A stretch of 64,000 nucleotides of DNA from Ectobius pallidus (Eukaryota > Arthropoda > Insecta > Blattodea > Ectobiidae): positions 49,208,502-49,272,501 of the forward strand of contig CAXKWD010000008.1 of assembly GCA_964059195.1 (NCBI GenBank). The letters run 5' to 3'. The notes under the pieces are model-generated. The model was not told the origin of the DNA. It searched no databases and worked only from the letters and a program-made list of their open reading frames with translations. Shown here piece after piece: positions 1 through 11,865 of the stretch. A program made the position numbers and the translations under genes. Position 1 is the stretch's first letter, and every line of letters begins with the position of its first letter.

Positions 1-916
1 AGTTTCTGTTCATGAAATAACATTTATATGCTTATGTTACCATTCTTTAGGCCTGATGTTACAGGTTAATGTAAGAAAATGCACAAGTCAATGAAAGACG
101 ATGAATTCCCAGTTTTTTTATTTATTTTTTATTTTTATAAGAAGAATAAGTTATAATACTTATTCAAGCACATTGATAAAATAGAACACAAGAATGAAAT
201 GTGCACAATTTCACATAAATAAAAAAAAAGTCGCTTTGGGGTGGATTTGAACGTGAGACCTCTCCATTACTAGACACGCACGTTACCCCGAGACCACGAA
301 CACACTGTGAAGTTGAATCGTCCATGCGGGGAGGAAAGAAGGCTATCGCATCAGTGGCTCATAGAATAGAAAAAACACTTACCGTATTTGGACGTTGGAC
401 TTTACTTCGGAGCCCTGCTAGTTTTCTTATGTCACATTATTGTATTATTTCATTCATTGGTACCATAATACGCTGAATATTCGAGTGATAAATTCAGATG
501 TGTGCCTCGCTGCAGTCCCGTACAACGGAATAAAGACGCTAGTTACTACCAACCTATGCATATCCTCAGAGCTTCATGTTGTTATTTATTAAGAGGTCAG
601 GAATTACTAATCTGACATAAAATGAAGTAAACTTCAATCCTGTAATTTAATTGTCATCAATTTTCATAAAATAAATAGTCATTATACAACAGCACTTAAT
701 GTATAATCGAACATATGGGAACATTTGTCTTCCATGCAGATGCCAACTGTCCATGGCAACTGAAGGAGGCTTTATAAGCTGTCCATCATTAAGGACGCTA
801 TAAGAAAGAACCGAGAATTTGATTTTGCATTTGAAGAAGGTGCCTTCTTTTTACCCTCCTTTACTAAGGAAGGTGCAGGAGGAGTTGAAGGCTTGTTCCA
901 GAATTCCGCCCTTAGT
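1..916. repeat. Left copy of a ~0.91 kb direct repeat
   Basis: Matches 1222-2138 almost base for base, at an offset of 1221-1222. The few differences seen include gaaatg/ggaatg near 197 and the ends around 870. Similarity stops at ccagaattccg. The left limit is not visible because the copy runs into the window edge. It holds a minus-strand tRNA-like sequence (230-300) but no ORF, and I do not recognise the family. It could be a tandem segmental duplication or two copies of one element. Confidence 0.9.
230..300 (-). pseudogene. tRNA-like sequence with T-run terminator (copy 1)
   Basis: Read on the minus strand there is an A-box-like tggtctcggggta and a B-box-like gttcaaatcc at tRNA spacing. 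Nine Ts (complement of 221-229) follow, as at a Pol III terminator. The anticodon-loop-like ctagtaa would read AGT, but the stems pair poorly. I read it as a tRNA pseudogene or the promoter part of a tRNA-derived SINE, not a working tRNA. Confidence 0.6.
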
Positions 917-969
917 CTGTAAGCTTGACAATGTCAGAAACTTGTATCAAGTCAATTGACAGCAAATAA

Positions 970-1004
<35 letters not shown>

Positions 1005-1221
1005 TAATAATAATATCAACATTAATGAAGATAACCGGTAATAGAAGCAGCTGCAATATTATAAAAATGCTAGACACAATTTTTATATCATAGACTACAT
1101 AGTCTTTATGTTCTCAATAAAATAGTACAGTATGACAATAAAAAGAGGATAGTTCCACCAAGCGGTACGCAGTTTTGTTCTGAGTAGTCCTATAGGCCTA
1201 TGCACTTTTAACTTTAAAGCA
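917..1221 (+). repeat. Short element tail with (ATT)n microsatellite
   Basis: At 923-970 the words cttgacaatgtcagaaactt and gcaaataaa run into (ATT)n at 970-1003. The same arrangement recurs in the opposite direction at 58123-58275, and more weakly at 31072-31118. This suggests a short non-LTR or SINE family that ends in ATT repeats. The rest up to 1221 is AT-rich with nothing recognisable. Confidence 0.55.
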
Positions 1222-2138
1222 AGTTTCTGTTCATGAAATAACATTTATATGCTTATGTTACCATTCTTTAGGCCTGATGTTACAGGTTAATGTAAGAAAA
1301 TGCACAAGTCAATGAAAGACGATGAATTCCCAGTTTTTTTATTTATTTTTTATTTTTATAAGAAGAATAAGTTATAATACTTATTCAAGCACATTGATAA
1401 AATAGAACACAAGAATGGAATGTGCACAATTTCACATAAATAAAAAAAAAGTCGCTTTGGGGTGGATTTGAACGTGAGACCTCTCCATTACTAGACACGC
1501 ACGTTACCCCGAGACCACGAACACACTGTGAAGTTGAATCGTCCATGCGGGGAGGAAAGAAGGCTATCGCATCAGTGGCTCATAGAATAGAAAAAACACT
1601 TACCGTATTTGGACGTTGGACTTTACTTCGGAGCCCTGCTAGTTTTCTTATGTCACATTATTGTATTATTTCATTCATTGGTACCATAATACGCTGAATA
1701 TTCGAGTGATAAATTCAGATGTGTGCCTCGCTGCAGTCCCGTACAACGGAATAAAGACGCTAGTTACTACCAACCTATGCATATCCTCAGAGCTTCATGT
1801 TGTTATTTATTAAGAGGTCAGGAATTACTAATCTGACATAAAATGAAGTAAACTTCAATCCTGTAATTTAATTGTCATCAATTTTCATAAAATAAATAGT
1901 CATTATACAACAGCACTTAATGTATAATCGAACATATGGGAACATTTGTCTTCCATGCAGATGCCAACTGTCCATGGCAACTGAAGGAGGCTTTATAAGC
2001 TGTCCATCATTAAGGACGCTATAAGAAAGAACCGAGAATTTGATTTTGCATTTGAAGAAGGTGCCTTCTTTTTACCCTCCTTTACTAAGGGAGGTTTCAG
2101 GAGGAGTTGAAGGCTTGTTCCAGAATTCCGGCCCTAGA
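1222..2138. repeat. Right copy of the ~0.91 kb direct repeat
   Basis: Near-identical partner of 1-916. The two copies are separated by about 305 bp. The copy ends at ccagaattccg near 2130, where the sequences diverge. The high identity implies a recent duplication or concerted evolution. Confidence 0.9.
1451..1521 (-). pseudogene. tRNA-like sequence with T-run terminator (copy 2)
   Basis: This is the partner of 230-300 in the second repeat copy, with the same A-box-like and B-box-like words. The T run is the complement of 1442-1450. The same caution applies: the stems are weak. Confidence 0.6.
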
Positions 2139-3179
2139 TCTTATCAGTAGAATGTAACAAAGGACTATCATTTTGGGTAAATCCAGTAAAGTAAAGGATT
2201 TTTATGGTTAATATATTTCGCGGTTTCGAAAGAAAAATCGCGAACTTAAAGCTAGTTAAATAAGGTCAGGTGACCATCAATCAGCCAATGACAATTAGTC
2301 GTGGGGATGATCATAACTTCTCTCCAAGGCTAGATTTATTTTATGAAGAATATTGCAAGCGAGAGAGTGTCGTAGCACCGAGTTGTGCACACATCTACTT
2401 AGTGCCGCGGTGCAGAGCCGGCATCGTCTCAACTACTCATCACCACAGCTCTTAGGCTGGGCAGAATTTATTACACTTAGAAAATTTCTGCGACATCAAT
2501 TCACTGACTTAGAAATTTTCAGCGACGTCAATTAATTACACTTAGAAATTTTTCAGCAACGATAATTTCTCATACTTATAAAATTCTTGAGCAGAATTTT
2601 ATTGACTTAAATATTTTTCGTAACAGCCAAAGTATTTACATCCATTTATACAATTTTTGTTTAGATACCAATTATTTTACTCAAGTTTAATCATCTGGAA
2701 ATTGATTTCCATATTATATCCAGTGAGCCATTATAACCATTTAGCGGATCTATCTGATTTTATCCGTCAATAAGAAATATTGTACAGATCTCTGTATTTT
2801 GAACATTACTTCAGACATTTCAAGTATTTGTAATAAATAGCTCCTACAACTGATTCTGCTGATATTATTTTAATAAGTAATATCTAAGCTATCTTCACTC
2901 TCAGCCCCTGAGAATTAGGCAACTGTTCGGACCCGATAGGCCTAGCCGGAGCGGACTCCAACTTCTTCACACAAATATAAATTTAGCATAATCCATCCGG
3001 TTTATGCAAGGCGCCCAACAACCGAGGAAGGACGAACCGCCACATATGAATTACAAAATTCTCGTTCATTTAAAAGTAATATGACTTGCATTATATACTC
3101 TTATTTCAGGCCTGGATTAAACAGATCTATTGTATATTTCATTAATTAAAAATATAAATATATCGGATTATTTTCTTCT
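2139..3179. other. Non-coding stretch with a degenerate ~32-bp tandem repeat
   Basis: No coding signal. At 2476, 2508, 2541, 2575 and 2606 a unit beginning ctta(g)aaa and containing ttcagcgacgtcaatt-like sequence recurs at 31-34 bp spacing, five times with growing divergence. Short ORFs at 2270-2535 match nothing I know and have no support. The remainder is AT-rich. Confidence 0.5.
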
Positions 3180-3762
3180 GATCATTCATACTAGCAGCCA
3201 TTCGTACTAGCCTGAACTGCAGCAAGAGGATTATGATCAGTCCATACGTGTTCGTTGTGGAAATATGTAATTCCCTCTCTCCCAAACGTTGCTTCATCTG
3301 TAAACAGAACTGATGAGACGAACAATGGTTTGGCTGTTTGTGCTAGAAACCCTCAGAAAAAGTTCCCCCGTGGTGGATAATCGGCAGGCGAAGGCTCTGC
3401 ACAAGTTGAATATGATACAGATGCAGGAGCTGCTCATGAAGTACCCTCCATGCTGTACTGTGAGATGTACCAAATGTCACAGCCAATTGTCTTGTATGAT
3501 ACTTCGATCATCTTCGACATGCCGTAAAATTGTTCTTCGTGGTCCGGCGTATGAACAACTCTTGGTCTTCCTCGATCGATAGTCTGTGGTGCAACAGTTC
3601 TGTCTAAGCAACGTGAGGATAAACAGCAACAAACGTTGGATGACTCGGTTGCCTTCGGTCTGGAAACGCCATCTGACACAAACATGAAACCTCGCGTCCA
3701 TTACCATTCATGCGATCATACATAAAAATCATGTCTGCCTCCTCACGAAATGACTATCCTGC
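3180..3762 (-). pseudogene. DUF4817-type transposase remnant
   Basis: On the minus strand, in order across several frames, are the DUF4817-like start (MIFMYDRMNGNGRE near 3700), the mid words GRPRVVHTP and WRVLHEQLLHLYHIQLVQ, and VLFTDEATFGREGITYFHN near 3250-3310. This order and these words are typical of a transposase common in insect genomes, with the DEATF segment in the catalytic region. Several frameshifts and stops split it, so it is dead. It is also 3'-truncated, since nothing recognisable follows the WTDHNP segment. No terminal repeats were found. Confidence 0.7.
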
Positions 3763-4546
3763 CATGGTTGAACAAAACACATGCTGTTAACTCAGTACAT
3801 GTACAGAATTAAAGTGCTGAAGACAGAATAATTACAAATGTAAACAAGTCTCCGTGGCTACACTTTGCCATCTACTGTACAGTACATAAAGCTGCGTCTC
3901 CATTGATGTACATTTAACACGAACATGTCAGTATTAACAAGTTGATATTGGCATGTATATTACAATTTCGCGTTCCAATTGACTTGTCATGCAAACCCAG
4001 CGTGTTGCTCTTAACATTTTCAGATGTTAATTTATTTTCCGGAGAAAATGGACAACATATCAAGTCAATTGACTATTCGGTCAATATCACCTTTGTTTCG
4101 GGAATTTCCGGGAAACGAAAAGCGATCGCCAGCTTAATCGACTTTGGTTCGGGAATTTCCGGGTGAACAAAAAGCAGTTGACAGCTTCCTCAATATTCCC
4201 GGCATCCATTTTGTATTATGTGAGTATTTGGTATATCAGTGTTCTCAATAGTATTGCATCTACTTTTAAAATTATTTTTTATGACACACTCCATTGTTGA
4301 AAAATGTGATAGTTATTTTGAAAAGATCAAGACATCTGTACAAAATTAGTATTTAAGAAAGTCATAGACAGTTAACAAGAAAATAATAACGAGTATATAA
4401 AACTACTCTCATTTTGTAATGCCTCTTCAGAGGCATTTTCTTTTTTAATGTTATTCATTTCTGTTCGTAACCGCGCCAACACATGTTAACCTATAACATT
4501 GTAGTGGAGAGAGTTGTTAATTGGCAAACCACTTGACTTGTATACA
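3763..4546. other. Gap with a 51-bp duplication and a perfect hairpin
   Basis: No gene. A 51-bp unit is duplicated at 4091-4192. Each copy contains gggaatttcc (4100-4109 and 4151-4160), identical to a consensus kappaB site. A perfect 9-bp stem with 2-nt loop (aatgcctct tc agaggcatt) lies at 4418-4437 and is followed by a T-rich run. The functional meaning of either is unknown. Confidence 0.6.
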
Positions 4547-5907
4547 TCAACAAGTTGATGATAAAGCAAACAAGTTAAAGATCTTAATAGACTCTGAGGG
4601 CTGTTCCCTCCAAAGTATTTGTTGGAAGTGTTGTTGGTCAGGATGTATTAGAACTTGTCTATACATTTTAGCAATGTCAGCTGTGAAAGCTATGGGATTT
4701 AGCCTAAATCGAAGTAGTATGGAAAACAAGTTAGGTTGGATCGTAGAACCTACATGAAGTATATCATTTAGAGACCTTCTGTTGGTAGATTTGGCAGAAG
4801 CGTTAAATACTATACGTAACTTGGTGGTTGTGCTAGATGGTTTCATCACAGGGTGATGAGGGATGATATAATCAGATGTTTCAGTTTGATCAGAGTCCGC
4901 AGGTTTCATATGGCCTAAGGTCTGATATTCAGTCATAAAGTCATTGTATTGTTGACGTAAGTCTGCATTGTTTGCTAGACGTTTTTCAAGAGAATTAAAT
5001 CTTTGGTAGGCTTGATGCTTAATGCTGCCAAGTGATTCTGGAGGAGCATTAAACGGAAGCTTGACAACATTCTTCCGTCAAGATCTCTAGCTGTGGTTTC
5101 TGTGAAATGCTGTTCACAATGAGTGTCTTGGGGAAAGGGTGCGCTGTTGGCAACACTTTCAAATTCCAAAAACCTAGATAATTGTTCATTTATTGTTTGG
5201 TCAGTATTCAGGAAAGCAGAATAATGAGCTTCATTATTTCCAGCAGCATTGACGTTCTGAAGTTTGCGATTTCCCTTGAATCGCTTCGGAGAAGAAAGGT
5301 TGGTAACTTGTGTGACAGTGGAGTTTCTAGTCTGAGAGAAACATTCACCTTGGTGCCTTGGGGCTGATTGCACTTGCATAGGAGCGTTAGGTGATGATAT
5401 TCGTCCAGCGAAAAACCATCTTAACTGAGAGTTTTGAATAGTTGGGTACTGAGGAGAAGTAATTCTACCATCTTGGAGTATTTGTGAAAAGACTTCAACA
5501 CCTAGGAGAAGATCGACACATTGGGGTGTGTTGAAATGTGGGTTGGCTAATGGGAGATTGGCTGGAATATGCCAATTTCTAACATCAATGTAGCTTTGGG
5601 GCATCTGACTGGCAGAAATTTCTGAAATTACAATAGCGTGTGTATTGCAACTCCACGATGTGGTTCTAGATTTGACATTAATCAATGCAGCCTTGTGCAT
5701 ATGAGTTTCTAGAATGCCTTGAAGCGGTACCCTTTGAGGTAGAGCTTTCAGTTTCAGTTTGTTAAACAAACGATCAGTTATGAGATTGCAACTAGATCCG
5801 GTGTCTAGTAAAGCTGTCGCTTCTATAGGCTGACCGTATATGTCCTCAACAATGACTAAAGCAGTAGGATGTAGACATTTGGGGGGTGATGCTGCAGGTT
5901 GCAGCAT
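4547..5907 (-). pseudogene. BEL-1 pol fragment: protease and N-terminal RT
   Basis: The 5907-4975 frame carries the retroviral-type aspartic protease motif LLDTGSSCNLIT. The BEL-typical linker DLLLGVEVFSQILQDG follows, then the CEQHF region that precedes RT. A frame change leads to 4936-4547, with RT fingers YIIPHHPVMK, KLRIVFNASAKS and ADIAKMYRQV. The catalytic YVDD region is missing because the element is cut here. The product would process Gag-Pol and copy element RNA, but this copy cannot do so. An upstream frameshift near 5910 separates it from the zinc-knuckle part of gag. Confidence 0.85.
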
Positions 5908-5909
5908 AC

Positions 5910-7536
5910 GTACAGTACAACATTATCTGCTCTTGAGTTTGATCGCAGATTGGGGTTGTGTAACATAGTGCTGTGTTTGTCACCACACTTGTGACACCTT
6001 GTAACACCACATGAACTGTGATACTGTTTGACTCGTAGACATACCTTGCATGCCTTGTGAGTATTTATGAATTGCATTCGTTGCTCATAAGACATTACTT
6101 TAAAACTGTCACATCGAAATAATTCATGAGCAATATTTTGCTTGCAGCAAATACAATAAACACGTGAAGTAAATGTCCTGGAGCTATTATGTTGGTTGTT
6201 AGTGTTGTTTGAACTAACATTGTTATTGTTGAGAGTGGGTTTTTGATTGGCACGATTGGAAGTTGGGTTGGAATTGGCTTGGGAGCATATCGCTAAGCTT
6301 GTCATCTGAAGGACTCTTACCTTTGCTTACAAGAAGCCAAATAGTTCCTTTAAGGTGGGAAGTTGGTTTGGCTTTATAGAGCTTCCCCATTCCTTAACGA
6401 GTGATGGAGGTACCTCGTCTAGAATGATTTTGGAGACAATTAAGTAAGTCAAATTAACGTCAGACTTTAAGGATTGAAGTGATCTAGGAAGTGTTGGAGT
6501 GAGTTAGCTGAATCCCTTTCTATGGTGGGAGGCGTGAAAAGATATTCTAACTGAGTGTTCATGATCAAACGATCATTGTCGAATCTTTCTGTAAGTGTTT
6601 TCCAAGGACCGTCGAAGGTAGCTTCAGAAACTGGTATATTATGTATTATACGCAAAGTCTCTGGGCTAAGACATGATTTCAAGTACTAAAACTTATCAAT
6701 GTTAGTGATGTGATTGTTGCTCAAAATGAGAGAAGCAAATGTGTCCCTAAATTCAATCTACGTGGTGGGGTCACCACTAAACTGTGGCAATTTGATCTCA
6801 GGTAATTTTGGCAGAACCGTTTGAGATACTGGGTGATGGGAACATCAATCAGAGGATCGCCTAGAGATAAGTGCTCTTTCTGGCTTATATTTAGATTTGT
6901 TTTGAGAAATTAGGGCATCAAAGAAACCTAGAGCTTGGTGGTAGGCTATTTCTACTTCGCGTCTTGGAAATCATCAGGATTTATTTGTAAGGCACAATCT
7001 TCATACGACTCAAACAAATGGAGAAACATTGTTCTCATACTAATAGCCTCATGAAAATGAGCCTGTGTTTCAATTTCGAATTCATGAATGGATTGCGCAT
7101 AGGACATGAATTGACGGTGAAGTCTATTAATAATAGTGATTTTTTGTTGGATTGCCCCTTGGGCAGCAGCTTCTGCAACTTCAGCTTCAATACGAGCTTG
7201 TCTTTCTTTGGCATCTGCATCCGCATCAGCTTTAGTTTTGAGATAGGTAGCTTCTAGCTTATTAATGTGAGTAGTGGTTTGGAAAAGATCGTCTTCCACC
7301 TCTTCCCTATAGGTTTGTTCTAACTCTGAATTGTCTAATTCCTCTATGGTGGACTGAACTTCTTCAAATTTAGAAATTAGTTGTTGCAGTTTATCCTTTC
7401 GATCCAAAAGGTCGTTATAAGTTGCTTCATCATTAACAAGAAGTTTGGGGATTAGATTGCACTGGCGAGTTATTTGAGCTCTGGTGGGCGTACGTTTAGC
7501 CCTGAAGGCTGCAAGAGTTTGCTCCTGAGTGGCCAT
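5910..7536 (-). pseudogene. BEL-1 gag, frameshifted
   Basis: The start is taken at the ATG whose minus-strand codon ends at 7536 (MATQEQTLAAFRAKRTPT), not the upstream in-frame ATGs, because BEL gag proteins begin this way shortly after the leader. The first ~195 residues are charged and alpha-helical, with an AKERQARIEAEVAEAA-type coiled coil. A middle piece (6682-6467) and a C-terminal cysteine/histidine piece (6305-5910: CICCKQNIAHELFRC, CKVCLRVKQYHSSC, CHKCGDKHSTMLH) lie in other frames. So at least two frameshifts have inactivated it. Its role would be the structural coat of the intracellular particle. Confidence 0.8.
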
Positions 7537-7912
7537 AATGAAGGTGTTTAACATAAAATTTAACAAATTTGCACTTTGCCCGCAATAGGGGAGAATTTAA
7601 CTTTAAGTCGCCACATGGGGTAATTTAAAAGCTTCAAAGAACGTAGACACAGTATAAATGTGTTAAGTGTTGGATACAATAATCACTGTGCTGTTTGTTC
7701 GTTTGCAAGGAACATAGAAATGAGTTGTGTGTTGTCAACCCTTATCATTGTGTTGGCGTATTTGCTCAAAGTGGCCTTGCCAGGAGAATATGGACTTTCC
7801 TTAAGGCAGATTTCTTGTCTCAGGTTCCAGGAAAAATTGGAACGATTTCGTTTAGAGATTAGTTCACTGAAAGGATCCGAGGTCTGGAGGAATCAAATGT
7901 GGAACAACCCTA

Positions 7913-7927
7913 GGCTCGCCAGGACCA
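7913..7927 (-). other. BEL-1 primer-binding site
   Basis: Minus strand TGGTCCTGGCGAGCC starts three bases after the LTR end, the usual place for a tRNA primer-binding site. I do not assign the tRNA. Confidence 0.65.
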
Positions 7928-7930
7928 AAA

Positions 7931-9024
7931 TGTAAGGGGCAAGTGACAGTAGGAAGCTGTATTTGGTTGGAACCTGCTTGCACCTCTTACACTGAAATTA
8001 GACAAGAAATCTGCTGGCGATGAAATACTGAGATTTATTTATAATGCACTAAGAAACAAACACTAACTAGCTGAAGGCTAAATTAACAATAAAGAAATAC
8101 ACAGTTTGTATATTAAGTTGAAATCTTGAAGTCTGGATGTAATCTTGCAGTTAATTTACTTAATAATATTCTTGAAGATAACGAAGTAATAGTAGTTGTA
8201 TAATAATTCCACAGGAGTAGTAGTCATTATATAATGAATTAACTTAAATGTTTGAAGAAACTGAATTACGATTTTGAAGCTACATATTCAAGTTATGAGT
8301 TTACGTCACTATAGAGTCTTGAATACCACACTCAGATGCATAAAGTGTTCATTGACTATCTGATATGATCCAATAATAAGACTTTATAATGGGTTATAAA
8401 TTCAGCAATTTTGCTGCACGGCGATTCTAATATACACTACTTACCTGAAGTATGTAGATTGAAGCACAGCACCCTCGCTATGCACAAAGTAATTCTTCAG
8501 GATATGGCCTTCGTTATGAAATACCTTGAAAGATAGTTGTAACCTTCAGAGATTTCTCCCGAATGTTGAGAATTGTGAATTTAGATATTTCTCCAGCAAG
8601 CTGTAAGTCGGTTGTGAATTTCTGGATACTTCTCCAGCAAGTTGTAAGTCGGTTGTACGTCATGAGTCCGGAGAATTTCTTCCAAAGGTTGTGAGTTGTA
8701 AGTTTCTAGAGATTTCACTAGAAATTTGGAGAGCTATGGACGAACGCGTCCAGCCACAAGCGGCGACTATTGCAGAAGTGTTGAATGGTTAATCTAAGGC
8801 CGCCAAAGAACAGTCATGCTGACAACATAACTGCCCTAAAAATACCATGTTTGAAATTTCATGAATTTAAATTAATTAGACTTGATATACTACAATAAAG
8901 CTTAATGAATGATTATAGAACAAATCTGAAGCACAAGTCAACTATAATTAAGGTAGTAGATTATAAGAATTAGTATTACAATAAATATTTAGTAGTGTGA
9001 CATATAATAATTTTTTGCTACACA
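7931..9024 (-). repeat. BEL-1 5' LTR (1094 bp)
   Basis: On the minus strand it starts TGTGTAGC and ends CCTTACA, the TG...CA form, immediately before the primer-binding site. A 41-bp internal repeat (ctccagcaag at 8591 and 8632, followed by tgtaagtcggttgt) lies inside. Only one LTR is left in the window, so its limits rest on TG/CA and the primer-binding site rather than on comparison. Confidence 0.7.
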
Positions 9025-10039
9025 GTGGCATTCTTGGAGAGCGTATCGATAAGTATCGAGAGGTCTCGCAAAGAAGGTAAAATCTTGGATGTCCAAGGCG
9101 AACGCAAAGAAGACTTACACAATAACATGTCTGAATAATTAAATTAATATTACAATATTATTCAATTTATAAGTCAAATTAAAGCATTAGCTCTTAAAAA
9201 CATTATAAATTTATATTAATATATTTATACAGCAAATTTATATGATTAAGTGTGTTTCTTTGCATTGTATGTGTATACAGTATTACATGTAAGGGTATAG
9301 TTTCAAAACATAATATAATTTTGTCCCGCTAGAATCGCGTTTTGGACCACTGTGCGGTGATTTAATTAATTTTTTACAACAGTGTTCTACCTCAGGGCTG
9401 TTAGTTTTCCTTTTTTCTTTTTTTGTATTTATATTTTTCTACAGTGGTCAGTGTTTTTAAAATTCTACAGTCTTTTTCTTTTTTAAATATATTTTCTAAA
9501 CAGGCTACGAGCTATGCTGCGTTATTATTTTATTCATTGTCTCCTTATGTTCCAGGCATTGTTTATTTTATTTCATTCCATTTTTCATTATTTTATTTCT
9601 TTCTTTTCGAATGCGATCGCAGCCCTTTCCCATGGCATTCATACAGTCCTTCCTAACTGCTATCCTATTCACACTCGTAATCATTTCAATACATGGTAGG
9701 AACGATTTTCGTTAACACACCTAAATAACTGCGTTTCACAGTTTGTCATATTTTTTTTACGAATATTTCATAAAGTTCCCAATAAAATATTACAATTTAT
9801 ATTTCATGCTATTACATTAAGGACGGCCTACCGTATATTCTATCACTTAAGCTTAATATAGTCTCCTGTTGAATTTTAAAATAATTATTTTGTCTTTCTC
9901 CTGTTTAATTTTAGTGTAATTAAATTGCCCCTTCTGAATAAATATTAGATTAATTTCCTATTGGACATTGGTTACATCACCGTAAGTTTTTTACCAATAA
10001 CCATACAGATGATGTAATTTACTTAATGTGTACTTTTAT
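9025..10039. other. AT-rich gap, nothing recognised
   Basis: AT-rich sequence between BEL-1 and the degenerate ORF described next. Short ORFs at 9423-9699 are low-complexity (F/Y/S-rich) and unsupported. Confidence 0.6.
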
Positions 10040-10294
10040 TCTTTGTATGCAATTTCAGGCGTCCAAAAGATTAGGCACATAGTGATGTGAATTTCCAAGT
10101 GACTCATATAATATATGTTTACTATATATTTTAAAATCTCACTACAGCTTTTCCTAATGATTGTTTTATCTTTATCTTCCATAACATACATTGCAATTTC
10201 AAGATACGCAACACGATCTTCTAAATTATGCTAGGTTTTCAGCCCATTGTTGTATTTCTTCTTTGGTGAGGTCTTGAGAGGATAGTTTAATTGC
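10040..10294 (-). pseudogene. Degenerate ORF, downstream part, interrupted by BEL-2
   Basis: On the minus strand one frame reads AIKLSSQDLTKEEIQQWAE and then a stop at 10228-10226. A second frame continues with HNLEDRVAYLEIAMYVMEDK. The first frame continues in phase across the BEL-2 insertion into 18926-18981, with the 5-bp target attgc in the coding sequence. I do not recognise the protein. It may be a host exon, a decayed gene, or part of another element. Confidence 0.4.
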
Positions 10295-10480
10295 TGTTGG
10301 GAATACTTGGTGAGATGTTTTTGTTTCCAGATGCTGTAGTCAGTATCTAGGAGGCCTTGGTGACTGTTGAGAATTCAAGAACAAATATGGCATGAGTTTT
10401 TTGATAAGGGAAATAAAGCTGTGTTCTTTTTTAAGTATATTTAATCTTTTTCCATTCGGTGGAGGGCCAAACACTCGACA
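10295..10480 (+). repeat. BEL-2 5' LTR
   Basis: A 186-bp copy paired with 18740-18925, with only a few differences (for example cttggtg/ctgggtg). It contains aataaagctgtgttc, a plausible poly(A) signal. The ends are tgttggg...gaca. Confidence 0.95.
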
Positions 10481-10482
10481 TT

Positions 10483-10498
10483 TGGCGCCCAAAGTGAC
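10483..10498 (+). other. BEL-2 primer-binding site
   Basis: TGGCGCCCAAAGTGAC begins two bases after the 5' LTR. The first eight bases match the tRNA-Lys-type site used by many insect LTR elements. The downstream bases are less diagnostic. Confidence 0.7.
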
Positions 10499-10541
10499 AG
10501 CACGATAGTGTTTTTGTCAGTGTTTTGTGATTACTTCCACA

Positions 10542-11865
10542 ATGGAGAAAATTAAAATTAGAAGAAAAGTTGAGAGGTCTGTTTACCAGACATTCCGTTG
10601 CACTACAGAAGTTTCTAGAAGAGAAGAAATATGAAGAAGCTCGTGCAGCATTTGCTTCGTTAGAAAGAAATTTTGAAAAGATGAATATGCTAAATGAACA
10701 AGTTATGGATTGGATGTTGGACAATGGTGCAACTGAAGAGGCATTAGAAGAAGAGGCATTAGCTGCTAATGAGTATAGTGATAAGTATGAACTGTTAAAG
10801 GTACAGTGCTCAAAAATTGATTCTCAAGATCAACTGTCTGTTGCAAGTGAAGAACCGTCATCTAATGTTCAAACTAATCGGAAAATCAAGTTACCCACTA
10901 TTGAATTTTGCAAGTTCGGCGGTGAACTCAGGGAATGGCTGCCATTTTGGAACCAATTCCAACGTATACACAATAATGAAGAGATTGCCCCGGTAGATAA
11001 ATTTTATTACGTGATGCAAGCTATTCTACCAAACTCTAGAGCTAGGTCTGTTGTAGACAGTTTCCCAGCTACAGATGATAACTACACATTAGTGATTGAG
11101 GCACTTCAAGAACGGTTTGGTAGGGAGGACCTTCTTATTGAAGTATATATCAGGGATCTTCTCAGTTTGACCCTTCCTGCAAATAAATTATACCGTTCCC
11201 TTACGGATATGTACGATAAACTGGAGTGTCATTTGAGGGCACTTGAATCTCTTGGTGTTACAACTGGAAAGTGTGCAGCAATCCTTTGCCCTTTGTTAGA
11301 ATCATGCATGACTGAAGATTTCTTAAGAGTATGGCAGCGAAGTTCATTATACAGTGATATATCTAATGCAGAACAAAGGCTTAATAAGTTCATGTCATTC
11401 ATGAAAGCTGAAGTTCAAAATGAAGAACGCATCCATGTTGCCATGTCAGGTTTTAAGCAGCCAACTGATAGACCAAAGAAAGTGCAGAAAGACAGCAGTC
11501 CAAAATCATATTCAAGACAAGCCGAAGTTCCTACAGCCATGGGTTTACTCTCATTACAAGCAGATAAACGTTCAGTTTGTATATTTTGCAATGATGTACA
11601 GCATAGTAGTGCTGACTGCTACAAAGCTCGAGATATGCCGCTCTCAGTGAAGCTTGATATCATTAAAGCTAAGAAACATTGTTTCATTTGCGTTAAGCCA
11701 AACCATATGGCGAAAAGGTGTACCTTCAAGTGAAAGTGTTTGATTTGTGACAAACGCCATGTTATCTTATTGTGTCCTGACTTAAAGAGAAACAAGAATG
11801 TGGTTACCAGTACGGACGTTACCAAGCCCGAAGAAATGACTGTGCATAAGGATGAAGCTCTTACC
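10542..11865 (+). pseudogene. BEL-2 gag
   Basis: Starts at ATG 10542 (MEKIKIRRK). A one-base frameshift near 10570 leads into the long frame. The N-terminal half is helical and charged (LEEKKYEEARAAFASLERNF). The middle carries the conserved FGGELREWLPFWNQFQRIHN and ALQERFGRED words of the DUF1759 type found in BEL gags. Two CX2CX4HX4C knuckles follow (CIFCNDVQHSSADC, CFICVKPNHMAKRC), then CLICDKRHVILLC. A single TGA at 11731-11733 lies between knuckles, and the same frame continues after it. It would bind element RNA and form particles, but is inactive here. Confidence 0.85.

Larger units (their letters stand above)
4547..9024 (-). mobile_element. BEL/Pao LTR retrotransposon, 3'-truncated (BEL-1)
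   Basis: Read on the minus strand, the order is 5' LTR (9024 to 7931), primer-binding site, leader, gag with coiled coil and zinc knuckles, aspartic protease, and the start of RT. It stops inside RT near 4547, so the rest of RT, RNase H, integrase and the 3' LTR are absent. Frameshifts break gag and the gag/pol junction. The protein order and the LLDTGSS protease and IPHHP...KLRIVFNASA RT words mark it as BEL/Pao. No target duplication can be tested because one end is missing. Confidence 0.85.

Noticed and set aside
1..916. Pair of LTRs formed by 1-916 and 1222-2138
   Set aside because: The ~305 bp between them is too short for an element, and no TG...CA ends, primer-binding site or target duplication are visible.
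3313..3707. Overlapping plus- and minus-strand ORFs as real genes
   Set aside because: They are pieces of the decayed DUF4817-type transposase on the minus strand and its shadow frames.
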